In this document: positions 8,284 to 15,492 of the stretch, piece by piece | How the letters are laid out: every line of letters starts with the position of its first letter | Position numbering within the stretch: position 1 is the stretch's first letter | DNA from: Streptomyces vietnamensis | Lineage (GTDB): Bacteria; Actinomycetota; Actinomycetes; Streptomycetales; Streptomycetaceae | Assembly: GCF_000830005.1 (NCBI RefSeq) | Contig: NZ_CP010407.1 | Location: forward strand, 8,196,001 to 8,260,000 | Direction: 5' to 3' | DNA: 64,000 nt | Translations under genes and position numbers: made by a program | Notes under the pieces: generated by a model | The model's input: the letters and a program-made list of their open reading frames with translations, nothing else | Told to the model about the DNA's origin: nothing | Databases searched by the model: none

Positions 8284-9207
8284 TCAGCCCCGGGGCACCG
8301 CGACGTACGCCTCCTTGGGCGTGGTGGTCGGCGCGTAACGGGACGCGGCGGTCGCGGTCGGGAACAGATCCCGATGGATCACCTTGGCCACGGCCTGGAT
8401 CGTGTTCACGCCGTAGCTCATCGTGCTGTTGCCGTCGGTGAGCACGGAGACGGTGTAGTCGTGGCCGCCGCCGTTGAACGTGCCGACGCTGTGCACACGC
8501 CAGCCGCGCGTGGCGCGCTGCAGCCAGCCGTTCTTGACGTGCACGGCTACAGAAGAGGGCGCGCCGGCCGGGGTGCCCCACCTCTGCGAGGTGATGACGT
8601 TCCCCATGAGCTTGAGGATGTAGACGCGGGAGTTGTCACTCAGGACGGTGTTCCTGGCGGTGATCAGCGAGAGCAGCCGCTGCTCGTCGGTGACGTTGAT
8701 CCGGGTGAGCCCCCAGTAGCCGCCGGACCCCGGCACCGTCTGGGTCATGCCGGCAGCCGCCAGGAAGCCCTTCACCTTGGTGACGCCGAGCTGGTTCCAC
8801 AGGGAGGTGGTGGCCGCGTTGTCGGACTTGGTGATCATGGCGGTGGCGAGGGTGTTCTCGCGTGAGGTCAGGTACCGGTTGGTCTTCTTGGCGTCCCAGA
8901 GGAGCGTGGCGAGGACGGTCACCTTCACGACGCTGGCCGAGTCGTACGAGGTCGTCGCGCGCAGGGTGCAGGTGGTGTTCGTGCTGCGGTCGCGCAGGCC
9001 GACGGCGACGGTACCGGTGCGCGTGGCGAGGGCGGCGGTGATGTCCTTCTGAAGCTTGGCGGCGAGCCCGGCCTTGCCGGACGTGCAGCTGACCTGCGGC
9101 GCGGTGGCGGCGGAAGCAGGCGCCGCGCCCGCGACGACGGGTACGAGCATTCCGGCGGCGGCCACGGCCGGAAGCACGCGGGCACGCAGGGATATGTGGT
9201 GAGTCAT
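8284..9207 (-). CDS. Secreted beta-lactamase-like serine hydrolase
   Basis: 307 residues with an export signal (basic start, hydrophobic core, AGAAPASAATA cleavage region). The mature protein carries class A beta-lactamase-like motifs: SVVK with Ser92 and Lys95, SDN at 128-130 and a KNG triad (VHVKNGW) in place of KTG. A typical class A enzyme also has an omega-loop Glu, which I cannot place confidently, so hydrolysis of beta-lactams is doubtful. Streptomycetes carry many such exported hydrolases of unknown substrate. The ATG at 9207 has a strong AGGGGGGA. It is a single-gene unit. Confidence 0.8.
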   Translation of the reverse strand: MTHHISLRARVLPAVAAAGMLVPVVAGAAPASAATAPQVSCTSGKAGLAAKLQKDITAALATRTGTVAVGLRDRSTNTTCTLRATTSYDSASVVKVTVLATLLWDAKKTNRYLTSRENTLATAMITKSDNAATTSLWNQLGVTKVKGFLAAAGMTQTVPGSGGYWGLTRINVTDEQRLLSLITARNTVLSDNSRVYILKLMGNVITSQRWGTPAGAPSSVAVHVKNGWLQRATRGWRVHSVGTFNGGGHDYTVSVLTDGNSTMSYGVNTIQAVAKVIHRDLFPTATAASRYAPTTTPKEAYVAVPRG

Positions 9208-9358
9208 GTGGGTCCCCCCTGGAAACGAAACGAACACGCCTACGGCGCACTCGCCCTACATGACTCTTGAGCGTGCGGATGGTTGTACGAATCCAGTGGA
9301 ATCGGTGGATCGGGCGCCGCGTGCGCGTGATGTCGCCGCGAAAAGAACCGGCGGCCCG

Positions 9359-10111
9359 TCAGCCGCCCAGGATCTCGTCGTTCGGGTCGAAGGCGTGGTC
9401 GTCGACCGGCAGGTTGTCGAGGATGTCGGAGTGGATCTCGCCGGTGAGCACGGACAGGACGAACCGGACGCCGGCCACCGGGTGGTGCTCCCGCTCCGGT
9501 CCACGGCCCGCGTTCGCCAGGACGGTCCAGTCCTCAGGGCGCACGTCCTTGCCGGCCTGCTTCGTCCGGTCGAGGTCCACACCGTTCTGGACGCCCAGCG
9601 CGTCCATGCCCACCTGGACCACCAGGTCCGCCGCCATGTTCTCAAGCGCGGCCACGACCGGCTCGGTCATGACGGAGACGACGTGACCGACGGCCTCCTC
9701 CAACGCCTGCGTGATCAGCTTCAGCAGCTGCTTCTTCGTGAACGCGATCGCCCCCGCGCCGAGCAGCGTCGACAGGCCACCGGTCACCGGGATCAACGCC
9801 ATGGCAAGACCGGTCTGGCCGGCGAGCACCCCCAGCTCGACGAGCGCCTTCCCCTTCATGACCTCGATCGCGCCCGCCGCCAGGTCGAGGGCGTCCGCGA
9901 TCGTCCGGGCGGCGGAGACCATGTCCTTCAGGTGCTTGCCCTTGACCTTGGTCCAGTGCTCGTTGAGCGCGTCCATCGCCTCGCCGTGACCCGACGACAG
10001 CAGACGCTCCATGTGGTTGTTGGCGAGCTGACCGTCGTCGGCGAGATCGTCCGCGAATGGCAACCGAACCCCGTTGACGGGCAGGGCTGTTACTCGCAGC
10101 CTGACGGTCAC
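9359..10111 (-). CDS. WXG100-like / polymorphic-toxin N-terminal domain protein, probably truncated
   Basis: 250 residues. The middle part (HGEAMDALNEHW, VKGKHLKDMV, then a long Ala/Gly-rich helical and hydrophobic stretch LALIPVTGGLSTLLGAGAIA) resembles the N-terminal region of streptomycete polymorphic toxins and WXG100-like secreted proteins. Those proteins normally continue into a toxin domain. Here the chain stops soon after with a short acidic tail (DPNDEILGG). The N-terminus is also odd: the GTG start is three codons after an in-frame TGA and the first 25 residues do not resemble the family. It may be a remnant that lost both ends. Secretion or toxin activity is not supported. Confidence 0.5.
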   Translation of the reverse strand: MTVRLRVTALPVNGVRLPFADDLADDGQLANNHMERLLSSGHGEAMDALNEHWTKVKGKHLKDMVSAARTIADALDLAAGAIEVMKGKALVELGVLAGQTGLAMALIPVTGGLSTLLGAGAIAFTKKQLLKLITQALEEAVGHVVSVMTEPVVAALENMAADLVVQVGMDALGVQNGVDLDRTKQAGKDVRPEDWTVLANAGRGPEREHHPVAGVRFVLSVLTGEIHSDILDNLPVDDHAFDPNDEILGG

Positions 10112-10292
10112 CCCAGGTCAGCCGCGAGCCACCTGATCATGCTTGCCGTACGCGTGTTCCGCAAATCGTCGCAATCGCGACGTGCGTCGGATGCCGCACG
10201 GGCCTCGGGGACACGACAAGGCGCAGGAGAACGGACCGCCGACACCCCGCCTGCGTCGCTCGACCATGTGCGCGACCGGGGTGCCGTCCAGG

Positions 10293-11144
10293 TCACCCGA
10301 GCTCGACCGGGGCCCGCACCAGCGAGCCGTACTCGGTCCAGGAGCCGTCGTAGTTCTTGACGTCCGGGTAGCCGAGCAGTTCGTGGAGGGCGAACCAGGT
10401 GTGCGAGGAACGCTCGCCGATCCGGCAGTAGGCGATGACCTCACGGTCGGAGGTGATGCCCTTCCCCGCGTAGAGCGCCTTCAGTTCACCGGCCGACTTG
10501 AACGTGCCGTCGTCGTTGGCCGCCTGCGACCAGGGGACATTGGCCGCGCCCGGAATGTGGCCGGGCACCTGGGCCTGCTCCTGCGGCAGGTGAGGGGGTG
10601 CCAGCCGCTCGCCCCGGTACTCCTCCGGGGACCGGACGTCGACCATGCGCACCGCGGACCCCACGCTCTCCAGCACTTCGCCGCGCAGCGCGCGGAACTG
10701 CGGGTTCTCCTCGCCCGTCACCGTGAAGTCGGTGCGCTCGTGGTCCGTGACCAACCGCGTCATCCCGCGGCCCTCCAGCTCCCACTTCTTCCGCCCGCCG
10801 TCGAGCAGCTTCACCTTGTCGAAGCCGCGCAGCCGCAGGATCCAGTAGGCATACGCGGCGAACCAGTTGTTGTTGCCTCCGTAAAGGATCACGGTGGTGT
10901 CGTGGTCGACGCCGGCCTCGGCGAGGAGGTGCCCGAGCGCGTCGCGGTCCAGGTAGTCCCGGCCCACGGCGGCGTGCAGGTCCGTGGTCCAGTTCCAGCC
11001 CACGGAGCCGGGGATGTGGCCCTGCTCGTACGCCGTGGTGTCCTCGTCCACGTCAATGACGCGTACTGCCGCGTCGTCGAGGTGGGCGGCCAGCCAGTCG
11101 GTGTCCACCAGCGTCTCCGGATGGGCGTAGCCGTTGCCACCCAT
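10293..11144 (-). CDS. Thiosulfate sulfurtransferase (two-domain rhodanese)
   Basis: 283 residues with tandem rhodanese domains. The C-terminal domain holds the active loop CRIGERSS with Cys240, the signature of the actinobacterial CysA/SseA thiosulfate:cyanide sulfurtransferases. The N-terminal domain has Gly/Asn (YGGNNNW) where a cysteine would be and is structural. It transfers sulfane sulfur from thiosulfate. The ATG at 11144 has GAGGAAGGA upstream. The sulfite oxidase gene ends 67 bases upstream on the same strand, so sulfite oxidation and thiosulfate sulfur transfer are probably coordinated. Confidence 0.88.
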   Translation of the reverse strand: MGGNGYAHPETLVDTDWLAAHLDDAAVRVIDVDEDTTAYEQGHIPGSVGWNWTTDLHAAVGRDYLDRDALGHLLAEAGVDHDTTVILYGGNNNWFAAYAYWILRLRGFDKVKLLDGGRKKWELEGRGMTRLVTDHERTDFTVTGEENPQFRALRGEVLESVGSAVRMVDVRSPEEYRGERLAPPHLPQEQAQVPGHIPGAANVPWSQAANDDGTFKSAGELKALYAGKGITSDREVIAYCRIGERSSHTWFALHELLGYPDVKNYDGSWTEYGSLVRAPVELG

Positions 11145-11186
11145 GGTCTTGTCCTTCCTCGTCCCGATCTCGCTCGTGCCGTCTCC

Positions 11187-11220
11187 TGAAGCCCTCACAC
11201 GACTGAAGCCCTCACACGAC
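11187..11220. repeat. Perfect 17-base tandem duplication covering a stop codon
   Basis: The 17-mer TGAAGCCCTCACACGAC occurs twice in a row (11187-11203 and 11204-11220). The right copy contains the stop codon and last codons of the sulfite oxidase gene on the minus strand. It looks like a recent slippage duplication. Confidence 0.9.
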
Positions 11221-12342
11221 GACCACCTCGACGGATGCCACGGGGTTGCAGCCGTAGCCCCCGGCGTTCCAGGGCGCCCGAGGCGGCTGGACGTCGCCGT
11301 GCTCGTCGGTCGCGCGGGCCAGGAGCCGGTACGGGCCGGGCCGGCGGGGCGTCCACCGGTACGACCAGCCGGTCCAGGCGTACGGCCCGGACGGCGGCTC
11401 CAGCACGGCGTCGTGCCACTCCTCGTCGCCGGAAGGGCCCTCGCCCCCGGCGCCGTCCTCACCGCTGACACCGTCCACGTCCCCGTACACGGCCCGCACC
11501 TCGACCCGCCGCACGGGAACCCCGCCGCCCGACCAGGCCCGGCCTCGTACCGGGGTCTCGTGGCCGCGGCGGACCGCCGAGTCCGGTTCGGGGGTGGTGA
11601 TGAAGGACTTGACCCGTACGGTCGTCACGGGATCGTCGGGGGTGCCGCGCGACGCGCGATAGACGTATTCCTCGACCTGGAAGACCCCGCCGAAGGGCTC
11701 CCTCACGGCCCGCGCCTCGACCAGCCACTTCACGTCGGCGACCGCGTACCACCCGGGGACCACGAGCCGGACCGGAGCCCCGTGCTCGGGGGCGAGCGGC
11801 TCGCCGTTCATGTGCGTGGCGAGGAGGGTGTCCGGGTGGAGGGCCACGGCGAGGGGGAGGCTCCGTTCGAAGGCCGCCCGGCGGCCGTGCACGGTTCCGG
11901 AGTCGGCGCCGGCGAAGACGATCTCCACGGCTGCCCGGTCGATCCCGGCCCGGGTGGCAAGGCTCTGGAAGGGCACCCCCGCGAAGTGCGCGCATCCGAC
12001 GGCCCTCTGCCCCCAGGGCAGACCCGGCGGTCGGGGCGACATCTGGCTGCGACCGTTCCCCGCGCATTCCATGACGACGTCGAACTCCCGGCGCTCCATC
12101 GTGAGCAGCTCGTCGTAGCCGATGTCGAACGGCTCGGCCACGGCTCCGCAGAGCCGTAGACGCCACCGGCGGGGTGTCGTCCGCGGGATGCCGAAGTGAT
12201 CGCGTACGAAGAGGGCGCCCACGGGTGTGACGGGCTCGGCAAGCGCGGCCGACGGCGTCTGGGCGTTGTACGGATCGGCCGTGACCGTCTCGGGTGCCCA
12301 GACCGTCGCTCCGGGCCCGCGGAATATGGGCCATGTGGTCAC
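11212..12342 (-). CDS. Molybdopterin-dependent sulfite oxidase family protein
   Basis: 376 residues in the sulfite oxidase fold. The molybdenum-ligating cysteine is Cys93 in MECAGNGRS, and the oxidoreductase core is followed by a Mo-cofactor dimerisation domain from about residue 240 (RVEVRAVYGDVDG, then WSYRWTP near the end). It has no signal peptide or haem domain, so it is a cytoplasmic type. It would oxidise sulfite or a related sulfur compound. I start at the GTG at 12342, which follows GGAAGGGG. An ATG at 12375 is in frame but less well placed. The stop codon falls in a tandem duplication. The rhodanese gene follows. Confidence 0.85.
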   Translation of the reverse strand: MTTWPIFRGPGATVWAPETVTADPYNAQTPSAALAEPVTPVGALFVRDHFGIPRTTPRRWRLRLCGAVAEPFDIGYDELLTMERREFDVVMECAGNGRSQMSPRPPGLPWGQRAVGCAHFAGVPFQSLATRAGIDRAAVEIVFAGADSGTVHGRRAAFERSLPLAVALHPDTLLATHMNGEPLAPEHGAPVRLVVPGWYAVADVKWLVEARAVREPFGGVFQVEEYVYRASRGTPDDPVTTVRVKSFITTPEPDSAVRRGHETPVRGRAWSGGGVPVRRVEVRAVYGDVDGVSGEDGAGGEGPSGDEEWHDAVLEPPSGPYAWTGWSYRWTPRRPGPYRLLARATDEHGDVQPPRAPWNAGGYGCNPVASVEVVVV

Positions 12343-12452
12343 GGCGACCCCTTCCGTCGGGATCCTGCCGGGCACGACGCGGGCTGCCTTCAGTTTACGT
12401 CCGGGACTCGGTTCGCGAGAGTTCTCCCGTGAGGTCCGGGGGCAGGTCCTCT

Positions 12453-12482
12453 CCGGTGCCGGTGCCGGTGCCGGTGCCGGTG
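12453..12482. repeat. Hexanucleotide microsatellite (CCGGTG)5
   Basis: Five perfect copies of CCGGTG in the 295-base gap between the divergent sulfite oxidase and epimerase genes. It is a slippage-prone tract with no clear regulatory role. Confidence 0.85.
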
Positions 12483-12537
12483 CCGTCGAGGCCCGCCCGA
12501 GAGTCGCGACCGGGGAGGGGCGAGACTTCCACTGTGT

Positions 12538-12555
12538 CCCAGGTCACATCCTGGG
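12538..12555. promoter_or_regulatory. Inverted repeat CCCAGG-N6-CCTGGG beside the ECF41 promoter
   Basis: Perfect 6-base arms with a six-base spacer, ending two bases before the proposed -35 element at 12558. Could be an operator for an extra regulator of the epimerase-sigma operon. Inferred only. Confidence 0.35.
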
Positions 12556-12557
12556 CC

Positions 12558-12584
12558 TGTCACGTTCCCGTACCCCCGCTTGTC
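12558..12584 (+). promoter_or_regulatory. Candidate ECF41-type promoter of the epimerase-sigma operon
   Basis: TGTCACG at 12558-12564, sixteen bases, then TGTC at 12581-12584. The ECF41 target consensus, as I recall it, is TGTCACA about 16 bases before CGTC, so this differs at one base in each element. It lies about 50 bases upstream of the epimerase ATG. That fits the known habit of ECF41 factors of driving their own operon. Confidence 0.6.
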
Positions 12585-12637
12585 CCATGGGCGACAGCGC
12601 GGCACGGAACGCGACACGCACAGGACGGGGAACGGAC

Positions 12638-13561
12638 ATGAAGGTACTGATGGCGGGCGCGAGCGGACTCCTCGGCCGGAAGGTCGTGCGCGAGCTGCGG
12701 GCCGCCGGGCACGAGGTCCACGGGCTCGGGCGCGGCGAGGGGAGCGAGGTCCGGGCGGACCTGCTGGACCGGGAGGCGGTGCTGCGTGCCGTGGACGGAC
12801 ACTCCTTCGACGTCGTCGTGCACGCGGCCACCGCGCTGCAGGGCAAGAAGATGATGCGGCACCAGGACATGGCCGGCACCGACGTGCTGCGCACCGAGGG
12901 GACCGCGAACCTGATCGCCGCAGCCCGCGAGACCGGCGCCCGCCGCATCGTCGTGGAGTCGATGATGTTCGGTTACGGCTACGGGAACCACGGTGACCGG
13001 CCGCTGTCGGAGGACCGGGACGCCTTCGGTCCGGTGCAGTCCGACGTGTGGCTGGAGCGTCACGTCGGCGCCATGCGCGCCAAGGAGGCGCTCGCCTTCG
13101 GTGCCGAGGGCCTTGAGGCCGTCAGCCTGCGCTTCGGCATGTTCTACGGGAAGGGCGTCACCGAGACCACGGTCCTGCCGATGCTGCGCAAGCGGGCTCT
13201 CCCGGTCGTCGCCGACCAGGGCCGGGCCCTGTCGTGGGTGGACGTGGACGACGCCGCCAGGGCGCTGGCCGCAGCCGTGGAGCGCGGCCGGGCCGGGCAG
13301 GCGTACAACGTCGTCGACGACACCCCGCTCGGCTTCGCCGGCCATGTCCGCGCCGTCGCGGCCGCCTTCGGCGCCCCCGCGCCGAGGACCGTACCGCTCT
13401 GGCTGCTGCGTCCTGCCCCGCTGGCGCACACCATCATGTCCACCAACCTGCGTCTGGCCAACGACAAGGCCAGGGCGGAGCTCGGTTGGACCCCCACCCA
13501 CGCGGACAGCGCCGACGGTCTCGCATCCCTTGCCGCGGGCGTTTCCCGGCTGGCAGCCTGA
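12638..13561 (+). CDS. NAD(P)-dependent epimerase/oxidoreductase of the extended SDR type
   Basis: 307 residues. The Rossmann start GASGLLG is at residues 7-13, followed by a DVVVHAAT block and the usual RRIVVESMMFGYGYG region where the catalytic tyrosine motif of extended SDRs lies. NLRLANDKARAELGW at the end is typical of NAD-dependent epimerase-like proteins. Substrate unknown. It ends 5 bases before an ECF41 sigma factor gene whose ribosome site overlaps its stop, so the two are translated together. ECF41 genes are known to neighbour carboxymuconolactone decarboxylases, oxidoreductases or epimerases. This is the epimerase type. Confidence 0.85.
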   Translation: MKVLMAGASGLLGRKVVRELRAAGHEVHGLGRGEGSEVRADLLDREAVLRAVDGHSFDVVVHAATALQGKKMMRHQDMAGTDVLRTEGTANLIAAARETGARRIVVESMMFGYGYGNHGDRPLSEDRDAFGPVQSDVWLERHVGAMRAKEALAFGAEGLEAVSLRFGMFYGKGVTETTVLPMLRKRALPVVADQGRALSWVDVDDAARALAAAVERGRAGQAYNVVDDTPLGFAGHVRAVAAAFGAPAPRTVPLWLLRPAPLAHTIMSTNLRLANDKARAELGWTPTHADSADGLASLAAGVSRLAA

Positions 13562-13566
13562 GGTCC

Positions 13567-14445
13567 ATGATCGACACGCCCGTCGCGGACGACGCCCTCG
13601 ACGACTTCACCGCACACCGCCGACTCCTCTTCGGTACCGCCTACCGGATGCTGGGCAGCGTCGCAGACGCCGAGGACGTGCTCCAGGACGCCTGGCTCAA
13701 GTGGTCCCAGACGCACCGGGGTTCGGTCGTCAACGCCCGTGCCTACCTCGTCCGCACGGTCACCAACCTCTCGCTGAACCGACTCACCTCGGCCCGCGCC
13801 ACCCGCGAGTCCTACGTGGGCCCCTGGCTGCCCGAACCGCTGCTCACCGCACCGGACCTCATGGAGGGGGCCGAGTTGGCGGACAGCGTCTCCACGGCCC
13901 TGCTCGTCGTCATGGAAAGCCTGAGTCCCGTCGAACGCGCGGTGTTCGTACTGCGCGAGGTGTTCGGGTACACGCACGCCGAGATCGCCGGGATCCTCGA
14001 CCGCAGCGAGGCGACCGTCCGGCAGACCGCCCACCGTGCCCGCGAACAGGTCGAGGCTCGGCGCCCCCGCTTCGACACCGACCAGGAGCAGCGGCGGGCG
14101 GTCACCGAACGCTTCCTCGCCGCCTGCACGGGCGGTGACCTGAACGCGATGATGGAGCTCCTCGCCCCCGACGTGACCGCGTGGTCCGACGGCGGCGGGA
14201 AGGTCACCGCGGCCCGCCGCCCGCTGCACGGCACCGACCCGGTGGCCCGCTGGATGCTCGGCGTCCTCGCCAAGCCCGAACTCCTGGGCATGGCCTGGGA
14301 GTCCGCGATCGTCAACGGCGAGCAGGGCGTCCTGTTCACGATGGGCGGGCACCCCGTCGGCGCCCTGACCTACGACCTGAACGGCGGCCGCATCCAGAAC
14401 CTGCGCTTCCAGGTCAACCCGGACAAGCTGACCGGTCTGCGCTGA
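13567..14445 (+). CDS. ECF41-family RNA polymerase sigma factor
   Basis: 292 residues. Region sigma2 (FGTAYRMLGSVADAEDVLQDAWL) and sigma4 (SPVERAVFVLREVFGYTHAEIA) are followed by a SnoaL-like C-terminal extension that replaces a separate anti-sigma factor. The ECF41 hallmarks are both present: WLPEP at 87-91 in the linker and DGGGK at 208-212 in the extension, with NPDKL near the end. In ECF41 proteins the extension tunes activity from within the chain. The ATG at 13567 follows GAGGT that overlaps the epimerase stop. The candidate target promoter lies upstream of the epimerase at 12558. Confidence 0.93.
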   Translation: MIDTPVADDALDDFTAHRRLLFGTAYRMLGSVADAEDVLQDAWLKWSQTHRGSVVNARAYLVRTVTNLSLNRLTSARATRESYVGPWLPEPLLTAPDLMEGAELADSVSTALLVVMESLSPVERAVFVLREVFGYTHAEIAGILDRSEATVRQTAHRAREQVEARRPRFDTDQEQRRAVTERFLAACTGGDLNAMMELLAPDVTAWSDGGGKVTAARRPLHGTDPVARWMLGVLAKPELLGMAWESAIVNGEQGVLFTMGGHPVGALTYDLNGGRIQNLRFQVNPDKLTGLR

Positions 14446-14461
14446 CGCGTCGGGGCGCGTC

Positions 14462-14489
14462 GGTACGGCACCGTCCACGGCGCCGTACC
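14462..14489 (+). terminator. Hairpin after the sigma factor gene
   Basis: Stem GGTACGGCACCG/CGGCGCCGTACC with one A-C mismatch and a TCCA loop, 16 bases after the sigma factor stop. It lacks a T tract, as is common for streptomycete terminators. Confidence 0.6.
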
Positions 14490-14520
14490 CCGCTCGCCCC
14501 CTCGCCCCGACGAAGCACAT

Positions 14521-14560
14521 CAAGCGAAACATGCCGAAACACAGTGAAACGCAGCGAAAC
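14521..14560. repeat. Four decamer direct repeats ending in GAAAC
   Basis: CAAGCGAAAC, ATGCCGAAAC, ACAGTGAAAC and GCAGCGAAAC lie head to tail with an exact 10-base period, one DNA helical turn. They end 12 bases before the start codon of the hydrolase at 14573. The spacing fits a direct-repeat operator on one face of the DNA. An upstream ATG at 14531 would make them coding. Confidence 0.6.
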
Positions 14561-14572
14561 GAGGTAAGCGTC

Positions 14573-15394
14573 GTGCCTTCCCCCAGCGACCGGACAGGAA
14601 GCCCGCAGGGACTCCTCCCACTGGTCTACGGTTCCCACCCCGACCAGGTCGCCGATCTCCACCTCCCGGCCCGGCCGGCAACGGGTCGCCTGCCGCTGGT
14701 CCTCTTCTTCCACGGCGGCTTCTGGCGCGCCGCCCACGACCGGCGGCACACCGCCGCATTCGCGGACGCCCTCGCCCGGGACTGCGACTGCGCCGTGGTC
14801 AACGTCGAGTACCGCCGCGTCGGCGCGGGCGGCGGCTGGCCGGCGACCCTGACCGACACCGCCCGGGCGGTCGACCTGCTTCCCGAACTGGCCTCCCGGG
14901 CCGCGCCGGGGCGTATCGACACCGGACGCGTCGTCTACGCCGGGCATTCCGCCGGTGGTCACCTCGCCCTGTGGGCGGCCGCCCGCCACCGCCTCCCCGA
15001 CGGCGCCCCCGGCCGCACCGACGCGCCTGCCCCGATCCGCGGCGTCCTCGCCCTCGCCCCCACCGCAGACCTGGCCCACGCCGACCGGCTCGGCAGCGGC
15101 CGGGGTGCCGTCGCGGACTTCCTCGGCGGCAGCTCCGGCCAAGTCCCCGCGCGGTACGCCGCCGCCGACCCCTCCGTACTCGGCACCCCGGCGGGCCGTA
15201 CCGTCGTCGTCCACGGCACCCACGACGAAGCCCTGCCCATCGACATGGCCCGCGCCTACACCCGTACCACCGGCACCACGCTCACCGAGATCCCCCACGG
15301 CAGCCACTTCGACGTCATCGACCCGGACTCGACCGCATGGCCGCACATCGCCCAGGCCCTGGGAGCCCTCATCGGGATCGGCAAAATGGTTTGA
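14573..15394 (+). CDS. Alpha/beta-hydrolase (esterase, BD-FAE/kynurenine-formamidase-like)
   Basis: 273 residues. The oxyanion motif HGGF is at 47-50 and the nucleophile elbow GHSAGG has Ser126. A catalytic Asp in HGTHDEALP and a His in PHGSHFDVID complete the triad. It resembles the BD-FAE/polyesterase-like group that cleaves small esters or N-formylkynurenine. No signal peptide, so cytoplasmic. I prefer the GTG at 14573, which has GAGGT upstream, over the ATG at 14531 that would lie within the GAAAC repeats. It stands between the sigma factor hairpin and the exporter gene. Confidence 0.78.
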   Translation: MPSPSDRTGSPQGLLPLVYGSHPDQVADLHLPARPATGRLPLVLFFHGGFWRAAHDRRHTAAFADALARDCDCAVVNVEYRRVGAGGGWPATLTDTARAVDLLPELASRAAPGRIDTGRVVYAGHSAGGHLALWAAARHRLPDGAPGRTDAPAPIRGVLALAPTADLAHADRLGSGRGAVADFLGGSSGQVPARYAAADPSVLGTPAGRTVVVHGTHDEALPIDMARAYTRTTGTTLTEIPHGSHFDVIDPDSTAWPHIAQALGALIGIGKMV

Positions 15395-15492
15395 GCTTGT
15401 GCGGTGACACCGACAGGATCAGGGAACACCGATGAGTTCTTCCCCCTGCCGCGGTCCGTCAGTGTGACCTGCCACGCGCGGAGGACACTCAC

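Noticed and set aside
10112..10292. A possible small RNA or tRNA (hairpin CGTCGC-AATC-GCGACG)
   Set aside because: Only a six-base stem is seen; no cloverleaf, no CCA-like end and no promoter. Treated as plain intergenic sequence.
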